From: Ectobius pallidus
Taxonomy: Eukaryota; Arthropoda; Insecta; Blattodea; Ectobiidae
Reading direction: 5' to 3'
DNA: 64,000 nt
Assembly: GCA_964059195.1 (NCBI GenBank)
Contig: CAXKWD010000009.1
Span: forward strand, 88,261,432-88,325,431
The notes under the pieces are model-generated. The model was not told the DNA's origin and made no database searches. It saw nothing but the letters and a program-made list of their open reading frames with translations. Positions 33,056-44,377 of the stretch are shown one piece after another. Position 1 is the first letter of the stretch. Every line of letters begins with the position of its first letter. The position numbers and the translations under genes are program-made.

Positions 33056-33239
33056 CTTGCAATCCTACTTACCTTAAATCTATCCTAATATTGTCCTCCC
33101 ACCTACGTCGAGGTCTTCCAAGTGATCTTTTCCCTTCGGGTCTCCAAACCAATATCTTTTAGATAGCCTACCTCTTTCCGGTCCCATGCGCGCAACATGT
33201 CCATTCCATTTCATCCTCCGTGATTTAATTACCCTTACT

Positions 33240-33274
33240 CTTCAGGGATGTAGCGCCATGGAGTTTAGTTTTAT
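33240..33274 (+). repeat. SINE family E tail, 35-bp insertion in LINE
   Basis: TTCAGGGATGTAGCGCCATG plus GAGTTTAGTTTT is absent from the same point of the LINE copy at 59 kb, where CCCTTACT joins ATATCCGG directly. It equals the last bases of SINE E. Confidence 0.7.
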
Positions 33275-33660
33275 ATCCGGTGACGAGTACAGGTTATGAA
33301 GCTCGTCGTTATGCAGTTTTCTCCAGTTCCCATTTTCATCTCTCTTAGGCCCAAATATTTTCCTAAGCACCCTGTTTTCGAACACTCTCAGATTATGTTC
33401 TTCCCGAAGAGTAAGCGACATCCATATAATCCATATAATACAACCGGCAGGATAATAATTGTCTTATAAATTTAAATTTTTAGCTTTCTAACAGAGGACG
33501 AGAAGATAGGAGTTTCTGAACTGCCTAAAAACAGGTATTCCTTGATTTGAGTCTACACTTAACTTCTATCTTAATATTATTTGTATCTGTAATTATTGCT
33601 CCCAGGTAAAGCAATATAGACCTAACCAAGAATTCATGCAATTTATGTAAAAATGATGTC

Positions 33661-34403
33661 AGTGTTAATACATATAATGTTAATTCAGATCGAAGGCCGA
33701 CAGTTTTAGTTACTTCAAAGAAGCACGGCCTCCTTAATTTATTGCACTGGTCATTTTGAGCTGATGGAAGGTCTCGAGCACTTAGAGACCACTATACTTA
33801 TTACATCTCTAGCACTATACGATGTGCTGGAAATCACAGCATTCCCCTGGCAGTACATCTCCATTATGAGGGTTTTTCTTATGAAGACACGGAAGCCGTG
33901 CAATGCATTATTAACGCCATAAACTCGCACGAAAGTAGGGGGGCAAGGCACCCTCGTTAAAAATTAACACGTCTCATAAGTCCAACACACGCTCGGTTGT
34001 AGCTATTTCTGTCATTCAACGCGTCCCGACGCTACGGCACGCTGCATCGATTCAACTATGCTTATGCCATTATCATACCGTTCACAAGAGCTGTGGTTAT
34101 TTGAGCTGTGACAACGAGATTCTGTCGCTGCATTGCCGGATTTGCACATTCAGTTTTATCAGCCTCATGTAAATAGCATATTGCGATGTAAGAGTGTGAA
34201 GGAAAAGTTAAAAAGCGAGACGAAGTAGGTTGTTTTCTATTTTCGAGATTCTGTTATACATTTCACACACTTGTATTGTATACTATTTTTTCTACGACAG
34301 GGAAAAACACGTGAAAATAATTAAGTACAAACTCAAGATGGTAGTCAAGTCCGAACTTTGATAGTAGATGCCTTCCGGAAAAAGAATTGAGAGACATACA
34401 GGT
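33661..34403. other. Unassigned non-coding sequence
   Basis: Nothing recognised. Confidence 0.4.
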
Positions 34404-34404
34404 A

Positions 34405-34725
34405 CGAGGCGCGTCCATCAAGTAAGTTTCCCCGGAGCAGTTTACAGAAACAAAACATGATTTCGTGGACATATATATTCCAACAGATACAGCAAGTATT
34501 GAGGTATTATTCAACATATTCTCCACCGGAATTGAAACGCTGTCATACCGTGGAACCAACTTTTGAATGCCTGTGTCGTAGAAGTCTGCCGCCAGGGATA
34601 TGAACCACTGTGTGACAAACATCTCCGCCTCTCTGCCATTCTCTGTCATTTCTTGAGGTATAGGAAAAAATGTAAATCGCTGGGAGCGAGGTCCGGGCTT
34701 TAGGGTAGATATTTAAACACCTCCC
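34405..34725 (-). mobile_element. Mariner 3' part with transposase C-terminus
   Basis: The right terminus of the element lies at 34405 (CGAGGCGCGTCCATCAAGTA) after a TA. The minus frame at about 34400-34649 reads TENGREAEMFVTQWF, then AADFYDTGIQKLVPRYD, the conserved C-terminal segment of mariner transposases, before frames decay. The catalytic D,D34D core and 5' end are missing. The homologous arm occurs twice in the fold-back element at 20274. Confidence 0.8.
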
Positions 34726-34749
34726 AGCCGAGGTGATATTAGCCACCTT

Positions 34750-35440
34750 CAGGCCCGACGAGAGAGAGGGGCAGCCGGGGCTGCAGCCCTGGGGCCCGGG
34801 CTTCAAAAGGGGGCCCGGCCGACCCGGTTTTATTTTTTACTTTCTAAATTTACTCTAAAATAAAATTGGTTAGGCTATAAGTTAAGTTATGTTTTATGTG
34901 TTTATTTTATCTGCATTGTCCTGTCCGAAATTAATCAGTTAATCTGAAACGGATTATTCTTGAAGAAAAATTGAAGCAGAAAGCTATTTGGACTCAACAG
35001 TAGGACTCACTAACATTTGGCATTTAAAATAATAATTTTCAAAAGATTAAAGTGGTACATAGAGATAAAATTGTTCCTAATTAGAACATTTAAATGTATT
35101 TTTCCGTTTCGTGCCCGGCATCAGTTAACCGATTTGGTCCAAAATCAATAGGCTTCGTCCCATGGGCGTTATAAATGGTAAACCAAGTTTTATGAAAATC
35201 CTATAAAGTGTATTTGAGCTATCGCGCTTACAGACACACGGACAGACAGACAGTCAGACAGTCCTATACTCCTATCTACTGTACTAGACAATCTCACAAA
35301 GTACCGGTAATTATGTAATATCATTAGACTACATAATCTTTTTGTTGCATACATAATAAAGGGCCTGTTGAGTAGTGAATATTTGACGGGGGCCCGGGAA
35401 AATTTGTCCTTGGGGCCCTTGTTTTCTTTCCACGGCCCTG
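34750..35440. mobile_element. Non-autonomous hAT element, 691 bp
   Basis: Termini CAGGCCCGACG and CGTGGAAAG/CTTTCCACGGCCCTG-type are flanked by GCCACCTT and GTCACCTT (34742-34749, 35441-35448; one mismatch). GGGGCCCGGG-rich subterminal sequence lies inside both ends. It carries a piece of dispersed repeat G at 35115-35310. Confidence 0.65.
35115..35310 (-). repeat. Dispersed repeat G fragment inside hAT element
   Basis: CAGTTAACCGATTTGGTCCA, AAACCAAGTTTTATGAAAATCC and a GACAGACAGACAG run match 10540-10700. Confidence 0.65.
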
Positions 35441-35448
35441 GTCACCTT

Positions 35449-36168
35449 GGCTGATATTAGCCAAGATCATTTATCGTGAAAGAATCAACAAATAAGTTAG
35501 AAGATATAGATATTGTTTACGAACTATGGCTACTATCCAGCAGAATTGCATAGCCATATATCGTTCTTGTTGGGGGAAAGTTAAGTACAGTACTACTATA
35601 TTTTAGACAAGCAATTTGAGAGGTCACATCTGCTCGGTCTTCTCTTCTACGCTAGACAGTTATATTACAAGATTCACGAATTCTTCAAACATCATTAGAA
35701 TAAAAAATCTTTGTTTTATGCCAATATTCAAGAATCACATTAGGAATCTCACATGAAGATAAAAAAGGCTGCTTTTACTTCACTGAATGATTATTCTAAC
35801 AAAAAATGTTTTGCCGGAAGATGTGTGACGAGACGATAGGTCTCAGAAAATGAAGTAAACAATAAAAGAATTTTCAGCTTTGTTAATTTTTTTTTCAATT
35901 TTGTATGTAAGGACTACATACGGCGACTGATTTAATACATTACTGTTATTTCTTAGCAATCAGAATATAATTCTATGTTATTCTATTGCTGTTTTTATTT
36001 CCCTTGCATGTGTGAGCTATTTCAACCGGATGAGCGTTTTATAATACACAAATACTGAATAAATAATTTTTATGGAAATTCGTAATGAAAACAAACAATA
36101 GAAACATCACAGTGACATGCAAAAACTAACGCTGCCTGAACAAAATTACGTTTCATGATTATGAATTC
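35449..36168. other. Unassigned non-coding sequence
   Basis: Nothing recognised. Confidence 0.4.
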
Positions 36169-36176
36169 ATGTAGAG

Positions 36177-36436
36177 CAGCGTTTCTCAACCTATGGTCCG
36201 CGGACCACTGGTGGTCCGCGAAGATGGTGCAGATGGTCCGCAGACAAAATTAAAAAATATAAAGCAAGTGGAAAGTAAAGAAGTAAAATTTTTTAACATA
36301 TTTTATGACCTATAATTAATACCCCAAATATTAAGAATTTACTCCTTCTTTTAAAAATAGGATGTAAAATTAGGGGTCCGTAAAATTTTTTATACATTTT
36401 AGAGGTCCTCGGGTTCAAAAAGGTTGAGAAACGCTG
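36177..36436. mobile_element. Non-autonomous hAT element, SPIN/Charlie-like ends
   Basis: TIRs CAGCGTTTCTCAACCTATG and AAGGTTGAGAAACGCTG are flanked by ATGTAGAG and ACGTAGAG (36169-36176, 36437-36444; one mismatch). The subterminal GGTCCGCGGACCACTGGTGG palindromic block and the CAG(C/T)G.TTCTCAACC start are typical of a hAT group seen in many distant animals. No transposase inside 260 bp. Confidence 0.85.
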
Positions 36437-36444
36437 ACGTAGAG

Positions 36445-36799
36445 GATAAACGGTATACTTACAAAAACACAAATTTACATATAATGGTACGTTAGTAACC
36501 GTGTGACAGAAACACAAGAAAGTAAAACAGTAAAAGAAAGAAAACAGTAGATGAAAAAATCTTATGTGAAATTCACATAACTTCCTCTGCCCAAATAAAA
36601 GTTACCCTCTTAGTATAATATAGTTAATGTGTATGACATTCTCTTCATTTAAATTGGTTGTAAAAATGAGAATGTCGTTACCACATCAAATCGCATGCCC
36701 GCAGGATACATAAAAAATTTGATTAACGTACTCTCGTAACTTTCTTCACTTTAAGCATGGGCAATACATTTTTCTCACTTCACATTCTGATATAGAACA
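36445..36799. other. Unassigned non-coding sequence
   Basis: Nothing recognised. Confidence 0.4.
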
Positions 36800-37390
36800 A
36801 GAAGCCATATTGCAAAGAGCCCATATTCAGAGTGGGTGGCTTATAACTCCTATTCAGACAATTTTTTAGGAAAAGAAAGTATCAAATAAAAGTTTTAGCT
36901 CTTAGCATAAGCACCCCATGAGTAAAATTTAAACAAAATGAGCTGCTTTCGAGAAAATCGCGACAAACGAAATTTTCTTCACGTAAAGTCCACTTAAAAA
37001 TAAAAGAAAGTCGTTACCAATATTCGGGTTACATTCCCGGAAAGCACCCAACCCAAATACAAAATTTTGTTTTGTACGATTTTCCGTTACAAGAGGCCGT
37101 ATTGCAAAGAGCGCATTATCAGAGTGGGTGACTTATAATCTTCAGATAATTTTTTCGAAAACAATGATTCAAATAAAAGTTTTAGCTCTTGTATAAGTGA
37201 CCTATGTGAAAAATTTAAAGAAAACCATTAGAACCGTTTTCGAGGAAAATCGCGAAAAACGAAAATTTCTTCATGTAAAGTCCCTTAAAAATAATAGAAA
37301 GTTGTCGCCAATCTTCGTGTCACATCCTCGGAAGCTACCTAACCGAATATGTTCACAGACACACGACACACAGACATGTTTCCGAAAATA
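36800..37390. repeat. Two tandem copies of a 292-bp repeat
   Basis: TATTGCAAAGAGC.CAT.TTCAGAGTGGGT occurs at about 36809 and 37101, each followed by AAATAAAAGTTTTAGCTCTT, CGCGA.AAACGAAA.TTTCTTCA and AA.AGAAAGT.GT..CCAAT. Diverged fragments occur near 11.8, 15.8 and 48.5 kb, so this is a dispersed family that has duplicated here. Confidence 0.7.
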
Positions 37391-37585
37391 GTATTTTTGG
37401 ATTCAGAGGGCCTCAAAACGTATATTTATGTTAAAAACTCAACTTCGAATTTGGAGGTCAAAAATAATAGGCTACTTCCTCTACCTATAGTACATACTGT
37501 ACGGGCAGGGGAAGTAAATAAACCTAAAAGATAGCTAATGTGTCGTATATTGAACTCTTACTGATCCTAGAAAGAGCAACATAAC

Positions 37586-37791
37586 AGTAGTTTAAATCCC
37601 AGGCGGCAGACTTTTACGACACACATGTTTAAAAGTTGGTCCCACAGTGTGGCAAAAGTCTCAATTCCTGTGGCGAATATGTTGAAAAATAGCTGAACAC
37701 TTGCTATATCTGTTGCAATAAATATTTCCATGAAATTTTGTTTTATTTGTGTAAACGGCCATAGGGAAACTTACTTTGTGGACGGCCCTCG
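37586..37791 (+). mobile_element. Mariner 3' end fragment
   Basis: AAATCCCAGGCGGCAGAC, TTTTACGACACACATG and the terminus GGGAAACTTACTTTGTGGACG match the other mariner 3' ends; frames broken. Confidence 0.7.
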
Positions 37792-38504
37792 CATATTTGA
37801 ATGGTGGACCAAAGATTCCTTTGTTTTCATTTTACTCTGCGTTCATATTTTTAATTGCTTGGATTCATTACTCCACATCTCTGTTACGAAAGATGATTTG
37901 TGACTTTCTCAATATCATTTTCACGGTATTGAAGTCAGTAATGATGAGGCTTCCATGTTCATATTTGGTTATTGTTTAGCGGGCTTTATGGTTTCATCTG
38001 CCTCAGCTAGAAATAGAACCATTATTTCCGTAAATTGGGGACGATCGATCCCGAACATATGGTTCCTTTGATGCGAATCTAAACAAAGCTCCAGCCATAA
38101 CTTCTGTCTTAATTTCAGCACAGATTGTTTTTACGTCAGCTCCATCTGCACCTCTGTTTTGTTTAACATTTCAAGAGATAATCTCGAATTATTTGAATGC
38201 CTCTACCTATCTTTACCTAGGAGGAAAATTAAATATTTTCTTTTTGAGTCTGTAGTACAACCTCTTCATGTATTGGCTATGTTATGAATGATTAAGAAAT
38301 ATGGCTGAAACATTTAGAGACTTATTTATGTTATCGCGTTATTCGATTTAGCAGTCGCTCTACCGTAAAATGTTATTTAAATGAAGACAATGAAAGACAG
38401 TACAAGAAATGTCCCATAAAAACGTTAAAGCCAAAAAAAACATGCATTTGGAACAAGTTGAGTTTTTGTTCAATTTTTTTGTGCTGTGTTTTCCTTAAAT
38501 TTAC
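37792..38504. other. Unassigned non-coding sequence
   Basis: Minus-strand frame around 38000-38110 contains EIKTEVMAGALFRFASKEPY, protein-like but not recognised and without splice support. Confidence 0.35.
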
Positions 38505-38945
38505 CACTCCTTTTTAGGAACATTTTAAGCGACCCACGCCGCCCGGGCCTTACAGGGACGCGACCTATCTGGAGAAGGATTATCTATTGGATCACATACA
38601 TACTTTCTTGACCAGACAAGGTCATGGAGGGCCTCTCCGGATGAGTGAACAGTCCAATGCCGGGCCACCTCCGAGACAACACGAACACATAGGACGAGAC
38701 ATAGGCCTACTAATCACATTCCTTATGAACAAGGTAAGGATTGAATGAAGATGATAAGATGGTCACAATATGATTTCCGGGGGCGAAAGAGACCTAAAGT
38801 TACCCGACTTTTGTCTCATAGGTGAGGAAAAACCCTGGGAAAAGTCTCACTTAGGTAACTTGTCCAGACCAGGATTCGAACCCGGGCCCGCTGAGTGAGA
38901 GGAGCAAATACATCCCCCGAGCCACAGAGCATCAAATAAATCAAT
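38505..38945 (-). repeat. tRNA-derived SINE family B, near full-length
   Basis: Reverse copy: 3' end at left (TTTTAGGAACATTTTAAGCG, CCCACGCCGCCCGGGCC), body with GGATGAGTGAACAGTCCAATG and ATTTCCGGGGGC, B box GGATTCGAACC near 38871, and the tRNA-like 5' head at the right. Confidence 0.75.
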
Positions 38946-38969
38946 ATTAGAAGGGAACTGAACATTTTT

Positions 38970-39225
38970 GGTCGGCCGCGGTGGTCTAGAGGTAGAGTGC
39001 CCGCCTCTAGTTCCGCAGGTCGCGGGATCAAAGCCGGCCTATGGGGGGGGCCTATGTCGCAGATTTACGGCACGTAAAAGAACTCCAAGCTTAAATTAGA
39101 ATCCCTGGACCAAATTTATCGGCCCTTTCACGTCCAAGTAATACCTTAGTTTTCTGAGGGGGTTGAGAGACGATGGGCTTACCACCTGTCCTTCTGTCCT
39201 CTCTCGGAAAATAAGCGTAACAAGA
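38970..39225 (+). repeat. tRNA-derived SINE family C
   Basis: Head GGTCGGCCGCGGTGGTCTAG with AGAGGTAGAGTGCCCGCC (A box) and CGCGGGATCAAAGCCGG (weak B box), body with GGCACGTAAAAGAACTCCAA and CGGCCCTTTCACGTCCAAGT, and 3' end TCGGAAAATAAGCGTAACAA. Confidence 0.75.
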
Positions 39226-40811
39226 ATTAATATAGGTAACAGAAACCTCCACTTGGAGGCCCCTTCGCCCCAGTTGGGGGCTACAGGGTTCCAGACAGAC
39301 CAGATATGCTATAATACTCTTACTGGGCTACATGCCATGACGATATCCATTCCGATGCAAATTTTCATAACACAGGCGTGGTATCGATTATTATCGAACA
39401 CGGAACGATTTTGAAACCTTGAGAGCAGCAAATGAAACTGCGAACTAAACAACCTACCTATATTTAAAATAGATTATTTTGGCGTTAAATTTAGTATTAT
39501 ACTAATTTGAGTTCATTTCGTCTTGTAAAAATCCGTTCGTTTCAAGAAAACGGCCAAGAACAAGCTTGACCGTGCGAGAACTATGAGAATTTTCTAACAG
39601 CTAATTCTGCGGTCAGCTGATTTCATTGTTTTGTAGATCTAAAATCACAAAACTTAAACATTTAAATATGATCGAACAAAACAGTCGTATGCAAGTTGCC
39701 TGTAATTGCAATAAAATGAAGATACGAGTAGTTTAGGAAACTGTGGCTCGTTTCATAAACATACTCGTATCTTAATAAATGCATTATAGGCCCGTTGCAT
39801 AATATAGGCCACTAATGTGCCCTTCTCTGCTAACATAACAAGTTCAAGCTCTATTAGAATTAGATGAATAGAGTGAAACTTGGGCTTTATATTAACAACG
39901 CACTGTTCACGTCTAAAGGTACCAATAGCATTGATGGGAAAGTTTATTCGAACTGAGTTGAATGAAGTCTCGAATCCAAGACAGCACGTAATTGCAATTA
40001 GCTGAAAATATGAAGGAGAATCAATGATGGAATATTAAAATTTAGAGAGCTCATAAAGATATCAGATATTAGATATTGGATTCTGGCAGAACCCCTGCCG
40101 CCATTGAGATCTGATTACGAAAATTCTCCAGAGGTAATTCAATCTGCGGGTTAAATCACAGTAATTTTCCATGGTGGCATACGTACTGTGAAAAGAATCC
40201 GAGAAGTATTATTTTCATATTGCATAATTAGACCTTATTACAAAATAATAATCTTGATATTACAGAATATAGTATATAGTATCCGTATGTCACTTATATT
40301 TCCATACTATTACCAACTTTCAAAATAAAATCCTTCTTTTAGCCCTTGTGTCATAAATGACTATTAAAGTATTCTAAAATCAGCAATAACTTAAAATTAC
40401 TGTAGTAAGTGAAAACGATGCTGAAAGAACTCAGAATCGCTTATTAGGTTAAAAGAGTTTCTTACGTCAATAGTATAAATAATCATTATAGATGGCCGGA
40501 TAAGCTGGATTTTATTCAATGAAAACATTCAATAATCCTTTATTTCCTAAATATGAACTCTCTAAGCATTATTTATGATGTTATTATGTAAGCTAGAATT
40601 ATATACTTAAATGGTAATACTCACTTCGTCATCTTTTATGATTAATAAATTAATCGCAAACAGCACTTACCTGAAAAAAAAAGAAAAGGAAAAAATCAAT
40701 ACAATTTAAACTTTAGCCTAAAGTACACGGCCCAACACAAATTAATTATCACAAGGTAAGAAAAAAGGTGTAGACCATACAACTACATCGGCGTTATTTA
40801 TTAATTTTATT
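39226..40811. other. Unassigned non-coding sequence, 1.6 kb
   Basis: GC-rich remnant to about 39310 may belong to a SINE tail; the rest is AT-rich with no recognised feature. Confidence 0.4.
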
Positions 40812-41515
40812 AAGTGCCAGAATGGTACCATATGAGATTGTGTGGGGGGCGGGAAAATGTCTGTCCGTCCGTGTGTCTGTACGCGTGATAACTCAAATAC
40901 GCTTACTCAGATTTTCATGAAACTTGGTATACGCATTTAGCCTATAACGTCCATGGAAAGAGGCCTATCGATATTGGACCAAATCGGTTGACCGGTACCG
41001 GAGTAAATCCCAATTTAGTGCATATTTTACGGTAATATATTAGAAAGAATTTATAAAATGCAAATCAGTTATCATGACAAAATATTGTTTTAGAGTCTTC
41101 ATATACGGCTTTGGAAGTTGCCAAATAACACTATTCCTTAACATACGCTTGTCAAAATATACCGTTAAATTGAGCGAGGTGGCCGAGATAGTAACGTCTT
41201 AGATACGCATTCTGGAGGTCCCAGGTTCAAATGCCGTAGCCGGGCAATTTGACTTTTTTTCATATTTTTATGTGAGTGTGCGATTGTCAAGATATCACAA
41301 ATCTGTATAGTTTTGCTGATGCTGGACGATATTAATCTGATTTTTAAAAACTAGACCTTTGTTCTTCCGTAAGTCCTGATTAATGAATCAAACTGGAGCT
41401 TAACTCGGAAATCGATAAAAATAAAAATAAAACTTAATTTTTTGCATATCATGATTCCAATTATAACTAGTAAAGAAAAGCATTCTGGCACTTTGTTACA
41501 TCAGTTTACCTGATT
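40812..41515 (+). repeat. Dispersed repeat G, longest copy
   Basis: Starts AAGTGCCAGAATGG and proceeds through GTCTGTCCGTCCGTGTGTCT, GATTTTCATGAAACTTGGTA, GGACCAAATCGGTTGACCGG and CATATACGGCTTTGGAAGTTG to TACATCAGTTTACCTGA. Split by a 123-bp tRNA-like insertion at 41161-41283. Confidence 0.7.
41161..41283 (+). repeat. Minimal tRNA-derived retroposon with TSD
   Basis: 123 bp flanked by TTGTCAAAATAT and TTGTCAAGATAT (41149-41160, 41284-41295; one mismatch in 12). It is little more than a tRNA-like head resembling tRNA-Leu (GAGGTGGCCGAGATAGTAAC A-box region and GGTTCAAATGCC B box) plus a T-rich tail. Confidence 0.8.
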
Positions 41516-41559
41516 TGTTTTACATTTTATTTTTATTAGCTTCCTGAAAATTTAAGATT

Positions 41560-41757
41560 GCCTTGTTGACAAAGTCTTTTCAGAGAGGGAACGATGAGGC
41601 AGATAAAGATGGCTGCATGACCTGGAAGACGACCTGAAGAAGCTTCATGTACGTGGCTGGAAGAGAAAGGACCAGGGCAGAAATGAATGGGCTAAAATTG
41701 TGAAGGAGGCCAAGGCTCTTCATGGGCTGTAGAGCCGAAGAGTAAGTAAGTAAACAT
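41560..41757 (+). pseudogene. Non-LTR retrotransposon C-terminus and tail
   Basis: The frame 41628-41732 encodes DDLKKLHVRGWKRK and GRNEWAKIVKEAKALHGL then stop, the typical C-terminus of LINE reverse-transcriptase ORFs ending in a WxxxVxEAKALxGL-like motif. A short 3' UTR with a (GTAA)n tail follows (about 41738-41757). Upstream coding is out of frame or missing. The same tail type on the other LINE relics suggests related machinery. Confidence 0.65.
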
Positions 41758-42589
41758 AACACAAGAACGTTTTCCAATTAGGATTTTCTGGAATGCTGTG
41801 GGCCTAGGTAATTTTTCATAGCAGTGAAAAAGGAAATAAAGTTAATAAATAAGGGAAATATTCTGAAGTGTCTACTGATTTCCATTGTAGTTTATTGTGA
41901 AAGGATGAAGCTTCATGAAAGAACGTTATTTTCACATCGAGTTAATCTATTTAATCTCCACTGAGTCTTATGTAAACATCTTATTACCGTCAAAAGAACC
42001 CAAGATAAATAATATTTTACTGTTTCCACAGACGTTTCTTGAATCCACAGTTCAGTCTGGTAGAGATTCCAAAATAAATGCTATGCTTCACAATTCCAGA
42101 ATGTGGAATGATAATAATGAAAACGACTGGCTATACAAATATTTCAACATCCACTCTGGCCCACTTCATAAATAGAGTACTCACTATAATTAATCCCCAT
42201 GCAGGGCACAAAATGAGTTTATTGTAAATATATAATTGTGGTTTCAATCAGGGCCTCATGTGGAAGTATTCACCACAACGCACTTGATGCAATATGAATG
42301 AACGATCAATTTGCTCTCCCGTTTTTACAGATTTTACAAGTACTACCTGGACATACAGAATACGTTGTCCATATAGGCTATATTACATTTTATTCCTAGC
42401 GCTAGCATTATTCTTAATTTTCCAGAATTTACTCGAAAATTCCTTGACCGCCGCGTTAGCCGGGTTAGACAGATTGGTTCAAAATGTTTACAGCTCGGAA
42501 GTGAATGCTGTATCAGTAAATGTGATATGTATTCAAATACACTCTAAAATTTGCAAAATATGCTCCGGAAACAATGAAGGATGCTCTAT
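41758..42589. other. Unassigned non-coding sequence
   Basis: Two frames, 41915-42175 and 42294-42596 (+), of 86 and 100 codons have no recognisable domain; the second starts with a hydrophobic stretch. Probably fortuitous. Confidence 0.35.
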
Positions 42590-43095
42590 CCTTTAAGTAA
42601 TTTTAATATTTTATGCTTTCTTCATAGGCAAATTACAGTATAAATTACGAAAAATAGAAGTTGAATAAATTACATTATAAAACTAAAACAACAACAACAA
42701 AAAAACAATGTCAATGCAACAAATTTTAGTACATTGAAAACTAATTAAGTGAAATGTGTCTGTAATATTGTACAATCTGTTCCGAAAACATTAGGCTAAG
42801 TACTGTCAATTATTTCACCAGTCGGTTCTTGAAACAGAAATTTGCATAATAATTAGGCCTAGGCTATAACGCGTCAGAAATATGCCGTTAAAAATGGATC
42901 AAATTAGTAAAATAGGCACAAATATTTTAATATCAAGGAAATATGATGCATTATCGCAAAACTAATAAAATATACAGCAAAATATAAAACAAAACCATCA
43001 ATTTTCTGTTATTTCTTTCCCGGCTTGTACATTTTAACGTTATCTGTAATAATAGAGCATTACTAAAATTACGATTTTCCATAAATTACCGGGCT
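42590..43095 (+). repeat. Dispersed repeat K, copy 3
   Basis: Collinear with 5590-6215, including GCAACAAATTTTAGTACATTG, TGTTCCGAAAACATTAGGC, CACAAATATTTTAATATCAA, TTTTCTGTTATTTCTTTCC and the terminal CATAAATTACCGGGC. Confidence 0.6.
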
Positions 43096-43730
43096 CTTGA
43101 AATGTAAAATGTCGCAAAATTACAAACATAGGCCTATATAGGCGCAGTCTTAAATCAGCAGAAGGTAGAGTGGTCAACGGATTATAGCCTAGATGAAATG
43201 CCGGTGTGTTATTTAGAATGGGAAAGTACGATGGTAAATACAACGGATTTTTAAATTCAGTACAGAAATGACGAATGAAATCAGTGTTAATATGAAATAC
43301 AAAAGAAAATTGTTAGAAACAAAGGTATCGCATTTCTTAGTGTAACGAGGTTTTATGGAAGGGAAACAAAGCTGCTTCATTAAGGGAAGTGGTAGCACCA
43401 AGATTATAGGTAAGTGAGAAGTAGTGGTAGTTTTAGGTTAAGTTATGAATATTGATATTAGTTTATCAGCGGCATGCTAAATTGTGCGCATTTCGTTATG
43501 TGCCATATTGAATTTTGTCCTGCACTGGGAAATTTCATTACTGCTATTTGTTTTGCCCGGCTCGTGACTATATATTGGTAATAAACGTTTAAAATTGAAC
43601 TATGCATGACGTGTAAATGTTAATTGTTAATCAATGGAGACCAGCTTTAAGTGCATCGCAATTAAACCATCAGATTTTGTCGGTAAAGAGCAGAGACAAA
43701 AAAAAAGTGTGCGTGGAACGCCACGCGACA
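43096..43730. other. Unassigned non-coding sequence
   Basis: Nothing recognised. Confidence 0.4.
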
Positions 43731-44342
43731 GAAGTGAAACTTGTTTTAATTATTTGATTTTTTCAATTTTGGATTATTGGATTTTTCAATTTTGGATTGT
43801 TGGACTTTTTAATATTGGGTTTTTGGATTTTTTAATTTTTGATCTTTTAATTTTTTAAATTTTGGAATTTTTTATTTTTAATATTGGGTTTTTTTTATAT
43901 TTTGAATTTTGGATTTTTTAATTTTAGATTTTTATTTTTTAAATTTTGAATTTTGAATTTTTTTAAATTTTGTATAAATGGATTTTTTAATTATTTAAAT
44001 TTTGGATTTTTGGGCTTTCTAATTTTGGATCTTTGAATTTTTTTATTTTGGATCTTTGATTTTTTTTATTTTTTATTTTCGAATTTTTTTAATTTTGGAT
44101 TTTTTAATTTTTTAAATTTTGGATTTTTAAATTTTTAATTTTTGGATTTTTTTAAATTTTGGATATGCCTAATCATTGAGTTGATTGTTTTCTGTGCAGT
44201 CCGTTCCGTTACACCTCACTAATTTTTTGAGCGTAACACTATTTTCGTGACGATTTTGAGCGTTACACTATTTTCGTGACGATTTTCAGTGTTACACAAG
44301 CTCTCGGTTTACCCCTACCGCGGCTAAAGAAGTTTCACTTCA
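43731..44342. repeat. Dispersed repeat I, copy 2, with TTTTGGATTTT array
   Basis: Bounded by GAAGTGAAACTT (left) and AAGTTTCACTTC (right), which are inverted repeats. The interior is a degenerate T-rich array of TTTTGGATTTTTTAATTTT-like units (43745-44165), then TCATTGAGTTGATTGTTTTC, then two 29-bp units starting GAGCGT at 44229 and 44258, each containing CACTATTTTCGTGACGATTT, and CTCTCGGTTTACCCCTACCG. Confidence 0.65.
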
Positions 44343-44377
44343 AAAAGGGAAGGTTTGGTGCTGGGGCGTTAAAATCT

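Larger units (their letters stand above)
32506..33660 (-). pseudogene. Non-LTR retrotransposon relic, 3' part
   Basis: Reverse orientation; collinear with the 3' part of the relic at 59045-61925. From its 5' side it retains segments for a connection region (GCATAACGACGAGCTTCAT on the minus strand), a VFENRVLR/IFGPKR-type motif and, near the end, RPEGKRxLGRxRRRWEDN-type sequence, followed by TTGCCATTGAGTAAATAAG. It is interrupted by a hAT element (32658-33055) and a 35-bp SINE tail (33240-33274). Many stops and frameshifts. The clade was not determined. Confidence 0.75.

Noticed and set aside
43745..44165. Simple poly-T or poly-A tail
   Set aside because: The array has recurring GG-containing units and the same flanks occur with a related array at 23 kb.
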